From positions 1 through 10,189 of the forward strand of contig NZ_CALJAH010000176.1 in assembly GCF_938028185.1 (NCBI RefSeq): 10,189 nt of DNA. The letters are read 5' to 3'. The translations under genes were made by a program, and so were the position numbers. The notes below the pieces were generated by a model. The model was not told the origin of the DNA. It saw only the letters and a program-made list of their open reading frames with translations, and ran no database searches. Shown one piece after another: positions 1 through 8,094 of this stretch (positions are counted from its first letter, which is position 1; each line of letters opens with the position of its first letter). Source of the DNA: an uncultured Cardiobacterium sp. (GTDB lineage: Bacteria; Pseudomonadota; Gammaproteobacteria; Cardiobacteriales; Cardiobacteriaceae).

Positions 1-1820
1 TCCCGGTTTTCCACGATGACCAGCACGGCACCGCGATTATCGCCTCTGCCGCGCTCATCAACGCGCTGCGCTTGCAGGACAAGGACATTGGCAAGGTGCG
101 TGTGGTCGCATCCGGTGCGGGCGCGGCGGGCATGGCGTGCCTGGATATGTTTGTCAATTTGGGCGTGAAGAAGGAAAACATCATCGTCTGCGACTCCAAA
201 GGGCCGATTTATGAAGGCCGCCCCGGCAAGCTCGACGGGCGCAAGGCGGAGTTTGTCGCCAAGACGGACGCGCGCAGTCTCGCTGAAGCGCTCGCTGGCG
301 CGGATGTGTTCCTCGGTGTGTCGCAGGCGGGGCTGCTTACCGGCGAAATGATTAAAACGATGGCAGCGAAACCGCTGGTGCTGGCGCTCGCCAACCCGGT
401 GCCGGAAATCATGCCGGAAGAAGTGCACGCGGTGCGTGATGACGCGATTGTCGCCACTGGCCGTTCCGATTATCCGAACCAGGTCAATAACGTCCTTTGC
501 TTCCCCTATCTCTTCCGTGGCGCGCTGGATGTCGGCGCGACCACGATTAACGAAGCGATGAAAATGGCGGCGGTTTATGCCATCGCCGACCTCGCCAAAT
601 CCCCCGCCGGTGAAGAAGTGATGGCCGCCTATGGCGGGCAAGCGCTGGTTTATGGCAAGGATTACGTCATCCCCAAACCGTTTGACCCGCGTCTGATTTC
701 GACGATTCCGGTCGCGGTCGCCAAGGCGGCGATGGAAAGCGGCGTCGCCCGCCGTCCGATCGAAAACTTGGCGGAATATCAGGAAAAACTGGCGCTGCTC
801 TTCAACAAGAGCGGCTTTGCGATGAAGCCGATTGTCGATCGCGCCCGTGCCAACCCGCTGCGCGTCGCCTTTGCCGAAGGCGAGGACGTGCGCGTCATCC
901 GCGCCGCCATCGCCTGCGTGCAGGAAGGCATCGCCAAACCGATTCTGATTGGCCGCCGCAAACGCATCGAGGAGCGCCTCGCCGAAAACCATATGCAGCT
1001 TGACCTGGATCGCGACGTGCAGCTCATCGAGCCGATGAACAACCCGCATTACGAAGAATGCTGGCGCAAATATCACGAACTGCGCGCGCGCGAAGGCATT
1101 GACCCGGCGGAAGCGCGGGTACAGATGAACACCCGCCCGACCACCCTCGCCGCAATGCTGGTCAAACTGGGCTACGCTGACACCATGCTCTGCGGCGTCA
1201 TTGGCCGCTACGAACGCCACCTGCGGCGCGTCTGCGGTGTCTTCGGCCTCCACGACGACATGAGCCAACCGGCCGCGCTCAGCCTGATGCTGACACCGAA
1301 AGGCCCGATATTCATCACCGACACCCAGGTGCATGAAAACCCGAACGCTGACGAACTCACCGCCATCACCCTGCACGCGGTGAAGATGATGGAAATGTTC
1401 GGCATCACCCCGAAAATCGCGCTGCTCTCCGCCTCCAACTTCGGCACCCGCGCCTACCTGCCGAGCGCACGCCATATGCGCGATGCGCTGGCGCAAATCC
1501 GCGCGCGCCGCCCCGACCTTGAAATCGAAGGCGAAATGAAGGCCGACTGCGCCCTCATCGAACAACTGCGTCAGGAAGCCTTCCCCGACAACCGTCTGCA
1601 AGGCATGGCGAACCTGCTCATCATGCCGAACATCGACGCGGGCAACATCAGCCTCAACCTGCTGAAAGCCGCGACCGATGCCACCATGATCGGGCCGATG
1701 CTGATTGGCGTGGACGCACCGATACACGTGCTGTCCAACAACGCGACCACGCGCCGCATCATCAACATGGCGGCCATCGCCGTCGTGGAAGCGCAGACGA
1801 GCAAAAACCAGACCCACTAA
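1..1820 (+). CDS. maeB: NADP-dependent malic enzyme, MaeB type (5' partial)
   Basis: Oxidatively decarboxylates (S)-malate to pyruvate and CO2, making NADPH, in the cytoplasm. The reading frame is already open at the left edge (first full codon at 3), so the true start lies outside. About 605 residues are visible against roughly 760 for E. coli MaeB. The first visible residues, PVFHDDQHGTAII, are the malic enzyme metal/substrate motif. A Rossmann NADP-binding loop GAGAAGM follows at visible residues 38-44. From about visible residue 286 (position 858, LRVAFAEGEDVRVIRAA) to the end the protein matches the phosphotransacetylase-like domain. In this family that domain is regulatory (acetyl-CoA sensing) rather than a working acetyltransferase. 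TAA stop at 1818-1820. No frameshift or internal stop is seen. The N-terminal catalytic part and the promoter are not visible. pepN begins 25 bases downstream with no terminator between, so read-through into pepN is likely. Confidence 0.95.
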   Translation, partial: PVFHDDQHGTAIIASAALINALRLQDKDIGKVRVVASGAGAAGMACLDMFVNLGVKKENIIVCDSKGPIYEGRPGKLDGRKAEFVAKTDARSLAEALAGADVFLGVSQAGLLTGEMIKTMAAKPLVLALANPVPEIMPEEVHAVRDDAIVATGRSDYPNQVNNVLCFPYLFRGALDVGATTINEAMKMAAVYAIADLAKSPAGEEVMAAYGGQALVYGKDYVIPKPFDPRLISTIPVAVAKAAMESGVARRPIENLAEYQEKLALLFNKSGFAMKPIVDRARANPLRVAFAEGEDVRVIRAAIACVQEGIAKPILIGRRKRIEERLAENHMQLDLDRDVQLIEPMNNPHYEECWRKYHELRAREGIDPAEARVQMNTRPTTLAAMLVKLGYADTMLCGVIGRYERHLRRVCGVFGLHDDMSQPAALSLMLTPKGPIFITDTQVHENPNADELTAITLHAVKMMEMFGITPKIALLSASNFGTRAYLPSARHMRDALAQIRARRPDLEIEGEMKADCALIEQLRQEAFPDNRLQGMANLLIMPNIDAGNISLNLLKAATDATMIGPMLIGVDAPIHVLSNNATTRRIINMAAIAVVEAQTSKNQTH

Positions 1821-1837
1821 CCCCACCCATCACGGAC

Positions 1838-1841
1838 GGAG
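1838..1841 (+). promoter_or_regulatory. Ribosome binding site of pepN
   Basis: GGAG lies four bases before the ATG at 1846. It is the only purine-rich Shine-Dalgarno-like stretch near a plausible start, and it supports this ATG over upstream in-frame starts that lie inside maeB. Confidence 0.6.
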
Positions 1842-1845
1842 CGAG

Positions 1846-4491
1846 ATGACGGCACTGAAAACCATCCGGCTGGCGGACTACCGCCCGCCAGCCTTCACGG
1901 TCAAACACCACGAACTCAAATTTGACCTGCAAAACAGCGGAGAAGTCCTGGTCAGCCACAGCCAGCACATCGTGCGCAACCAGCCGAGCCACGATGAAAA
2001 CGGCTGGGAACTGCCACAGGACAAACACCTCGCGCTCAATGCCGAACACCTCGCCTTCGACGTGATAGAAATCAACGGCACAGCGCTCACCGCCGGACAA
2101 TACGACTACGACGGCGAGCGGCTGCTGCTCAAAAACGTTGCCGACGACTTCATCCTGCACACCGTGGTGCGGCTGAAGCCGGACGACAACAAAGAACTCT
2201 CCGGCCTCTACCGCTCCAACGGCATCTACTGCACCCAATGCGAAGCCGAAGGCTTCCGCCGCATCACACCGACACTGGACCGCCCGGACGTACTCGCCAC
2301 CTACCGCGTGCGCATCGAAGCCGACCAAAACACCTGCCCGGTGCTGCTCTCCAACGGCGACCCGGACGGCCAGGGCGAACTGCCCGGCGGCCGCCACTAC
2401 GCGCAGTGGTACGACCCGCACCCCAAACCGAGCTACCTCTTCGCCCTCGTCGCCGGCAACCTCGCCCACATCAGCCGCCGCATCACCACGCCCAAAGGCA
2501 AAAAAATCAGCCTCAACATCTACACCGAACCGGCCTATATCAACCAGACCGACTTCGCGATGCAATCGCTGATAGACGCCATCCACTGGGACGAAGAACG
2601 CTTTGGCCTCTCCTACGACCTCAAACAATTCAACATCGTTGCCATCAGCGACTTCAACATGGGCGCGATGGAAAACAAATCGCTCAACATCTTCAACACC
2701 CGCTTCGTCCTCGCCGACACCGACACCGCGACCGACGAAGACTACCACGGCATCCGCTCCGTCATCGGTCACGAATACTTCCACAACTGGACGGGCAACC
2801 GCGTCACCTGCCGCGACTGGTTCCAGCTCTCGCTCAAAGAAGGCCTCACCGTCTTCCGCGACCAGGAATTCTCCGCCGACATGGGCGAACGCGCGCTGGA
2901 ACGCATCGGCGACGTCATCCGCCTGCGCGCCATGCAATTCCCCGAAGACGCCGGGCCGATGAGCCACCCGGTACAACCGCAAGAATACGCCGCCATCGAC
3001 AACTTCTACACCGCCACCGTTTACGAAAAAGGCGCGGAAATCATCAGGATGTACCACACCATCCTCGGCGAAGCCGCCTTCCAGCGCGGCATGAAACGCT
3101 ACATCGAGCGCCACGACGGCCAGGCCGTGCGCATCGAAGACTTCGCCCGCGCCATGAGCGACGGCGGCGAATACAACTTCACCGGCCAATACTTCAACTG
3201 GTACACCACGCGCGGCACCCCAAAAATCACCTTCACCTCCTCCTGGAACCAGCACGAACGCAGCTTCACCGTCGCCGCCATGCAAGACACGAGCGCCGTC
3301 ACCCCACCGCGCCCGCTGGTCATCCCCATCCGCCTCACCCTCATCAGCCGCAGCGGCCGCCTCTACCGCTTCGCCGACGGCAACTACGAACAAACCCTGC
3401 TCCTCGAAAAAAACAGCGCCACCTGGACCTTCGAGCGCGCCGAGCCGGAACTCATCCCGGTACTCATGCAAAACTACTCCGCGCCGGTGTACTACCAACA
3501 CCGCTACGACAACGACGAACTCGCCGCCATCGTCGCGCACGCGCCGGACGGCTTCGCCCGCTTTGAAGCCATGCAAATCCTCTACCGCCGCATCTTCGAG
3601 CAGGCACTCAAAAAACCGCGCGAACTGCGCGAACACAGCGCCGCCTTGAGCGACATCATGCAGAGTATCCTCGCCCACGACAAACGCAGCGAAGCCGAAA
3701 AAGCCCTGCTGCTCGAAATCCCGGCGCTGAACACCCTGCTCAACACCCTGCCCGACCCGGTGAACATGAGCGCGGCCATCGCCGCCCACGACCGCGTTGT
3801 CCGCATCCTGGCGCTGAAAATGCGGCGCGACTGGGTGGACTGGCTCGAAAACGCGCCCGAACCCGCCTCCGGCAAATACAGCATCAAAGACGCAGGCATC
3901 CGCAAACTGCGCGGCCTTGCCGCCCGCACCCTCGCCCTCTTTGAAGACGAACCCTACCGCCAACAACTGCTCGAACGGCACAACCGCGCTGACAACATGA
4001 CCACGCGCATGAACGTCCTGCACGCGCTCAACCGCCGCCACGACCACTACCGCGAACAGGCGCTCGCCACCTACTACAACAAATACCGCGACCAGCCGCT
4101 CGTCATCGACAAATGGTTCGCGGTACAGGCACAAGATCACAGCGAAGGCGCACTGGAACGCATCACCGCGCTCGCCGGACACCCCGACTTCCACCCGGAC
4201 AACCCCAACCGCTTCCGCGCGCTGGTCAGCACCCTGATGCAACAAAACCCCGCCATCTTCCACGCCGAAGACGGCAGCGGCTACCGCTTTGCCGCCGGAC
4301 AAATCCGCCGCATCCTCCTCAGCAACCCGCAAGTCGCGGCACGGATGCTCAACGGCTACGCCATCGTCAGCCGCATGGACAACGAACGCAAAGCGCTGGT
4401 ACGCGCCGAACTGGAAACACTCGCTGCCGTGGACGGCATCAGCGTGGACGTGCGCGAAAACCTCGAACGACTACAACGCGGCCTGCAATAA
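1846..4491 (+). CDS. pepN: Aminopeptidase N (M1 family zinc metallopeptidase)
   Basis: A cytoplasmic zinc aminopeptidase that removes N-terminal residues from peptides late in protein turnover. The protein has 881 residues (E. coli PepN is 870). The M1 signatures are intact: exopeptidase motif GAMEN at 273-277; zinc motif HEYFH at 309-313 (H309, H313) with E310 as the general base; third zinc ligand E332 in LSLKEG; and transition-state tyrosine Y393 in TATVYEKGAE. Each sits 12 residues later than its E. coli counterpart. An N-terminal beta domain precedes the catalytic domain, and the long helical C-terminal domain typical of PepN occupies roughly the last 330 residues. The start was chosen at ATG 1846 because it has an RBS and gives MTALKTIRLADYRPP, matching the usual PepN N-terminus. 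Upstream in-frame starts would overlap maeB. It is probably cotranscribed with maeB and ends before the terminator at 4504. Codons are strikingly C-ending, which leaves long meaningless open frames on the opposite strand. Confidence 0.97.
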   Translation: MTALKTIRLADYRPPAFTVKHHELKFDLQNSGEVLVSHSQHIVRNQPSHDENGWELPQDKHLALNAEHLAFDVIEINGTALTAGQYDYDGERLLLKNVADDFILHTVVRLKPDDNKELSGLYRSNGIYCTQCEAEGFRRITPTLDRPDVLATYRVRIEADQNTCPVLLSNGDPDGQGELPGGRHYAQWYDPHPKPSYLFALVAGNLAHISRRITTPKGKKISLNIYTEPAYINQTDFAMQSLIDAIHWDEERFGLSYDLKQFNIVAISDFNMGAMENKSLNIFNTRFVLADTDTATDEDYHGIRSVIGHEYFHNWTGNRVTCRDWFQLSLKEGLTVFRDQEFSADMGERALERIGDVIRLRAMQFPEDAGPMSHPVQPQEYAAIDNFYTATVYEKGAEIIRMYHTILGEAAFQRGMKRYIERHDGQAVRIEDFARAMSDGGEYNFTGQYFNWYTTRGTPKITFTSSWNQHERSFTVAAMQDTSAVTPPRPLVIPIRLTLISRSGRLYRFADGNYEQTLLLEKNSATWTFERAEPELIPVLMQNYSAPVYYQHRYDNDELAAIVAHAPDGFARFEAMQILYRRIFEQALKKPRELREHSAALSDIMQSILAHDKRSEAEKALLLEIPALNTLLNTLPDPVNMSAAIAAHDRVVRILALKMRRDWVDWLENAPEPASGKYSIKDAGIRKLRGLAARTLALFEDEPYRQQLLERHNRADNMTTRMNVLHALNRRHDHYREQALATYYNKYRDQPLVIDKWFAVQAQDHSEGALERITALAGHPDFHPDNPNRFRALVSTLMQQNPAIFHAEDGSGYRFAAGQIRRILLSNPQVAARMLNGYAIVSRMDNERKALVRAELETLAAVDGISVDVRENLERLQRGLQ

Positions 4492-4503
4492 CTCCACACA
4501 AAC

Positions 4504-4528
4504 AAGGTGCGCCCCGGCGCACCTTTTT
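4504..4528 (+). terminator. Intrinsic terminator after pepN
   Basis: A perfect inverted repeat AAGGTGCGCC / GGCGCACCTT (4504-4513 and 4516-4525) forms a GC-rich hairpin directly followed by a T run (4524-4528). It begins 12 bases after the pepN stop codon and should end the maeB-pepN transcript. Confidence 0.9.
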
Positions 4529-4530
4529 CA

Positions 4531-4638
4531 TATAGTCATCCTCACAAAGCCCTGTACAGTGTTGCGTCGCCGAAGACAGTACGCATTTGTACGGCGAGGC
4601 AGCGCAACACCGTATGAAGCTTTCGGTGGATTGCTATA
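4531..4638. repeat. Correia-like palindromic repeat A (108 bp)
   Basis: The element begins TATAGTCATCCTCACAAAGC and ends GCTTTCGGTGGATTGCTATA. Compared as inverted repeats, the outer 27 bases match at about 18 positions. Inside, GTGTTGCG (4559-4566) pairs with CGCAACAC (4603-4610), and TCGCCG (4567-4572) with CGGCGA (4592-4597). Most of the element can therefore fold into one long imperfect hairpin. Positions 4564-4584 are identical to 8044-8064 in repeat B. The right end 4616-4640 matches 8072-8096 at 21 of 25 bases. TATAG/CTATA ends (TA-target style), length near 105 bp, and inner blocks such as AGACAGTAC and GTACGGCGAGGCAGCGC resemble the short form of Neisseria Correia repeat enclosed elements as I remember them; no alignment was run. 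It starts two bases after the pepN terminator and ends 40 bases before the next start codon. It has no coding capacity, so movement would need an outside transposase. Confidence 0.8.
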
Positions 4639-4678
4639 AACCCCAATAACGCGACCGCATCTAACCCCCGGCATCACC

Positions 4679-5722
4679 ATGTTTGCACCAATCCTCACCC
4701 TTGCCATATTGATTGGCACGCTCTCCGCGCCGCACCCTGCCGACGTCGCGCTGTTGCAAAACGCGCGTGCGCCGGTCAGCGGCGCAAGCGGTTTTGCCAC
4801 ATTGGCGGCGACGCTGGAAGCTACGGCATCGTTACCGAGGGAAATCCCACGGATGGAGCGGGATGAAGCGGCGCCGCTCGCCTTTGCCCGTGAACATTTG
4901 CCATTGTGGCAGGCGCTGCCTGCGGTGGAGCGTGCCGCGTTGCTGCCGGATTTGCTGCCGTTGCTGCGCTTTGCCCATTTCCGCCGCGCGGCAAGCATTG
5001 AAGATTCGCCGAAATTTACGCGCCTCTTTGCCCTGAGCGAGGTTAACGCCTTCCGCTTTGTCAGCGGCGAACAAGAAGCAGCGCTGCAATCGGCGTGTGA
5101 TGTGGCGGTTATCGGGCGGCGTTTGCTCCTGAGCGACAACCTGCTGCTGGATGCCATGGTGGGCGTGGCGCTGCTTGAGCAGAACGTACGCCTGCTGGCG
5201 GCGATGCGGGCGGAGCTGCCTGCGGATGCGCCACTGCCCGCAACGTGCGACGAATTGCAGCCACTGGCAAACGTGCAACTGGCGCTGGCGGCGCAGATGT
5301 ATGGTGAGTGGCGCTTTTTCATGTCGGGCGAGGCGGAGGCGGTTGGCGACTGGATGACGGTCGCCTATTCCTTCGTACTGCGGCATCTGCCCCGCTATTT
5401 CATTCGCGGCTTTACCCGCTACGCCGCGCCGGAAGTATTGACAGCGGTCGCGCGTGGCGAAGTGGCCGTGCCGCCCCGGCATCCCGTGTTTGATTTCTGC
5501 GCACCACGCGACGGATTGTGCAGGCTCATAACCATGGACGACTACCAGGCGCGCCTGTTGAACGTGAACCGCTATCTCGCCGCTTTTGCCACTCTGCGTG
5601 ACCCGGTGCATTTGCCGAAAGGGATGCGCCGCGATGGCGCATTTCTGTATCTGGAGCTGCTGCCAACGCAGCGAGGCGTGCAGACGCTGGTCTTGCCACT
5701 ACCGGGCAGTCAGGCGCGTTGA
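4679..5722 (+). CDS. Unrecognised protein, possibly exported (347 aa)
   Basis: I do not recognise a family. The product starts MFAPILTLAILIGTLSA, a hydrophobic stretch that could be a signal peptide or membrane anchor, although it lacks the positive charges normally found at the start of one. The remainder is rich in Ala and Leu, mostly predicted helical by composition, with no further clear membrane segment. It has four cysteines (140, 190, 274, 281); the last two form a FCAPRDGLC pair that could make a disulfide if the protein is periplasmic. ATG 4679 is the only reasonable start, because an in-frame TAA at 4637 lies at the end of repeat A with no start codon between. No Shine-Dalgarno sequence is visible. 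TATAAA at 4635-4640, at the repeat boundary, could act as a -10, but no good -35 is seen. Codon use (many GCG, CTG, TTG) differs from the C-ending codons of pepN and relA. It is very likely a real gene because of its length, lack of competing frames and Ala/Leu amphipathic pattern. Function unknown. Confidence 0.75.
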   Translation: MFAPILTLAILIGTLSAPHPADVALLQNARAPVSGASGFATLAATLEATASLPREIPRMERDEAAPLAFAREHLPLWQALPAVERAALLPDLLPLLRFAHFRRAASIEDSPKFTRLFALSEVNAFRFVSGEQEAALQSACDVAVIGRRLLLSDNLLLDAMVGVALLEQNVRLLAAMRAELPADAPLPATCDELQPLANVQLALAAQMYGEWRFFMSGEAEAVGDWMTVAYSFVLRHLPRYFIRGFTRYAAPEVLTAVARGEVAVPPRHPVFDFCAPRDGLCRLITMDDYQARLLNVNRYLAAFATLRDPVHLPKGMRRDGAFLYLELLPTQRGVQTLVLPLPGSQAR

Positions 5723-5728
5723 AAGCGC

Positions 5729-5734
5729 TATACT
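5729..5734 (+). promoter_or_regulatory. Possible -10 box for relA
   Basis: TATACT lies in the 71-base gap before relA, just after the stop codon of the preceding gene, and matches the sigma-70 -10 consensus at five of six positions. No good -35 hexamer is found 16-18 bases upstream, and there is no TG extension. It is a candidate only. Confidence 0.3.
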
Positions 5735-5793
5735 TCACACCTTGAATATGACCCGCTACTCTGCAAGCAAACCAATCGCCCGGAAAACCACGA

Positions 5794-7947
5794 ATGAACA
5801 CCGCCACCCGTCCCGCCTGGCTCACCGCCGCCCAGGAACACTACACCGACACCGCCGCGCGCGAGCTGATCGCCGCCGCGTGGGAACTCGCCGCCCGCAC
5901 CCCGACCCCGCCGGACGAACGCAGCCAGATGCTCATCAAACTCCTGCTCGACCTGCGCGGCGATGCCAGCCTGCTTGCCGCCGGACTGCTCGTCGCGCCG
6001 TGGCGGAAAAAGCATCTCGACGCCGAAGCGCTCGCCGAAAGCCCCTGCAAGGCCGTCACCCCGCTGTTGCAAGCGCTGGACGACCTCTCCCTCATCGACC
6101 ACCTGCACGAGCAGGAGCAAAGCGACCTTGAGCGCCTGCGCAAAATGCTGTTGGCGATGGCGAGCGATATGCGCGCCGTTATCTTGAAACTCGCGCTGCA
6201 AGTCGTGCTGATGCGCCACATGAACCAGTACAGCGCCGCCGAGCAACAGCGTCTTGCGCTGCAAACGCGCGACCTGCTGGCGCCGCTTGCCAACCGTCTC
6301 GGCATCGCCCAGCTCAAATGGGAGCTGGAAGACCGCGCGCTGCGTACCCTTGAGCCGGACATTTATCAGGAAATATCGGGCGAACTCGAAGGCAAGCGCG
6401 TCGATCGCGAGCGCTACATCGCCCGCATCATCGATCTCTTGCGCTACCGCCTCACCGACGCGGGCGTCACCGTCAAACGCCTCTATGGTCGCGTCAAACA
6501 CATCAACAGCATCTACCTGAAAATGAAGCGCAAAGGCCTGCGCTTCGAGCAGTTGAACGACATTCGCGCGGTGCGCGTCGAAGTGGAGACCGAAGCCGAC
6601 TGCTACCACACCCTGTCGGTGGTGAACGAACTGTGGCAGCCCATCGCCGAAGAATTTGACGACTACATCGCCCACCCCAAGGCGAACGGCTACCAGTCGC
6701 TGCACACCTCGCTCATCGGCCCGGAAAACCGCGTCATCGAAGTGCAAATCCGCACCAGCAAAATGCACGAGCACGCCGAGCTGGGCGTCGCCGCGCACTG
6801 GCTCTACAAAGAAAAAGGCATCCGCCACAGCAAACAGTTCGAGCAACAAATCGAATGGCTGCGGCGGATGATCGAAAGCGGCGACCACAACCGGGGCGAC
6901 GTCGTCTTTGACCAGTTCAAAAACGAAGCCTTCCGCGACCGCGTTTACGCCGTCTCGCCGCAAGGGCGCGTTGTTGACCTGCCCGAAGGTGCGACGCCGC
7001 TCGATTTCGCCTACCACATCCACACCCAGCTCGGCCACTGCTGCCGGGGCGCCAAAGTAAACGGGCAAATCGTGCCGCTGACCACCACGCTGAAAAACGG
7101 CGACAGCGTCGAAATCCTCACCCAAAAAGAAGCCAACCCCAGCCGCGACTGGCTCAACGACCACCTCGGCTACCTGCAAAGCGCGCGCGCCAAAGCCAAA
7201 GTACGCAGCTACTTCAAAAAACTCGAAAAAGAAAAAAGCGTCCAGGCCGGACAAGAAATGCTCGAACGCGAAAGCCGCCGCCTCGGCATCACCCCGGACA
7301 ACAAACTGCTCAACGAGCTCGCGCAACACTTCAACACCCACAGCATCACTGACCTCTACGCAGGCATCGGCTTCGGCGACATCGGCGTCTTGAGCGTTAT
7401 CCACGAACTCTCGCTGCGCCAACAAAAAAACGCCGAACAACCGACGCTGGACGAACGACTGGCGCGCATCCCGGTGAAAGCGCCGCGCAAACAAAGCCGG
7501 CAAAACATCGACGTCGCCGGCGTCGATAACCTGCTGGTGAACTTCGCCACCTGCTGCCAGCCGGTGCCGCCGGTGCCAATACGCGGCTTCATCAGCCAGG
7601 GGCGGGGGGTGAACATCCACCGCGCCGACTGCCCCAACCTGCAACACCTCGCCAAAGCGCACCCGGCGCGCATCATGGACGTGCACTGGAACGAAAACGC
7701 GGGCGGCCAGTTCGCGGTGGACATCGCGATAGAGGCCTTCGACCGCCCGCACCTCTTGCGCGACGTCAGCCAAATACTCGCCAACGAAAAAATCCCGATA
7801 CTGGACGTCAAAATGCAACAGGACGACCGCAACCGCATCTACGGCAGCTTCAGCCTGGAAATCACCGACATGGAGCAGCTCTCGCGCGTCATTGACCGCA
7901 TCGCGCAAGTCAAAGACATCGCGAGCGTCAGACGGGTGCAGAAATAA
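5794..7947 (+). CDS. relA: GTP pyrophosphokinase RelA, (p)ppGpp synthetase I
   Basis: Ribosome-associated enzyme that transfers pyrophosphate from ATP to GTP/GDP, making (p)ppGpp when uncharged tRNA occupies the A site. 717 residues (E. coli RelA is 744). Domains in order: an N-terminal pseudo-hydrolase region in which the HD motif is replaced (LLVAPWRKKHL, about 65-75), so no hydrolase activity is expected; a synthetase domain about 228-345 with RVKHINSIY, EFDD at 287-290 (the acidic signature of monofunctional RelA, against RFKD in bifunctional enzymes), NGYQSLHT, and VEIQ-like VIEVQIRT with the expected catalytic Glu at 316; TGS domain 382-443; helical linker; zinc-finger/conserved-cysteine domain with C587, C588, H609 and C613; ACT/RRM domain from about 640 to the end. 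The start ATG has only a weak GGA (5782-5784) upstream. It converges with the tRNA operon. No terminator immediately follows; repeat B and the terminator at 8203 lie downstream. A separate SpoT-like hydrolase must be encoded elsewhere (inference). Confidence 0.96.
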   Translation: MNTATRPAWLTAAQEHYTDTAARELIAAAWELAARTPTPPDERSQMLIKLLLDLRGDASLLAAGLLVAPWRKKHLDAEALAESPCKAVTPLLQALDDLSLIDHLHEQEQSDLERLRKMLLAMASDMRAVILKLALQVVLMRHMNQYSAAEQQRLALQTRDLLAPLANRLGIAQLKWELEDRALRTLEPDIYQEISGELEGKRVDRERYIARIIDLLRYRLTDAGVTVKRLYGRVKHINSIYLKMKRKGLRFEQLNDIRAVRVEVETEADCYHTLSVVNELWQPIAEEFDDYIAHPKANGYQSLHTSLIGPENRVIEVQIRTSKMHEHAELGVAAHWLYKEKGIRHSKQFEQQIEWLRRMIESGDHNRGDVVFDQFKNEAFRDRVYAVSPQGRVVDLPEGATPLDFAYHIHTQLGHCCRGAKVNGQIVPLTTTLKNGDSVEILTQKEANPSRDWLNDHLGYLQSARAKAKVRSYFKKLEKEKSVQAGQEMLERESRRLGITPDNKLLNELAQHFNTHSITDLYAGIGFGDIGVLSVIHELSLRQQKNAEQPTLDERLARIPVKAPRKQSRQNIDVAGVDNLLVNFATCCQPVPPVPIRGFISQGRGVNIHRADCPNLQHLAKAHPARIMDVHWNENAGGQFAVDIAIEAFDRPHLLRDVSQILANEKIPILDVKMQQDDRNRIYGSFSLEITDMEQLSRVIDRIAQVKDIASVRRVQK

Positions 7948-8011
7948 CCCCATAACACAATGGATGGCCAAATCTTTACAGACACCAACCCGCCTGCGGA
8001 ATTTGAATTGA

Positions 8012-8094
8012 TATAGCCGTCCACCGAAAGTTTCAGACAAGGCGCGTCGCCGAAGACAGTACGCCTTGTCCGAAACTTTCGGTGAACGGCTATA
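8012..8094. repeat. Correia-like palindromic repeat B (83 bp, near-perfect palindrome)
   Basis: The two 33-bp arms (8012-8044 and 8062-8094) are inverted repeats matching at 31 of 33 positions around a 17-base centre (8045-8061). The ends read TATAGCCG and CGGCTATA. The core 8044-8064 is identical to 4564-4584 in repeat A, and the right arm is closely similar. As RNA it would form a very stable hairpin. There is no T run after it, so it is not a standard terminator. It lies 64 bases after the relA stop and may protect or process the 3' end of that transcript (inference). It looks like a shorter derivative of the same family as repeat A, with tighter arms. Confidence 0.88.

Noticed and set aside
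2238..3566. 442-codon plus-strand frame within pepN
   Set aside because: Arg/His/Pro-rich product typical of a shifted frame in a C-rich gene; the pepN motifs are in the other frame.
1762..4332. 856-codon open frame on the minus strand, opposite pepN
   Set aside because: It mirrors the C-ending codons of pepN, is built of Val/Ala/Glu/Gly-rich low-complexity sequence with no recognisable motif, and overlaps an unmistakable gene throughout.
4531..4638. Repeat A as a second terminator or a small RNA gene
   Set aside because: It has no T run after the hairpin, and its sequence match to repeat B explains it better as a dispersed repeat.
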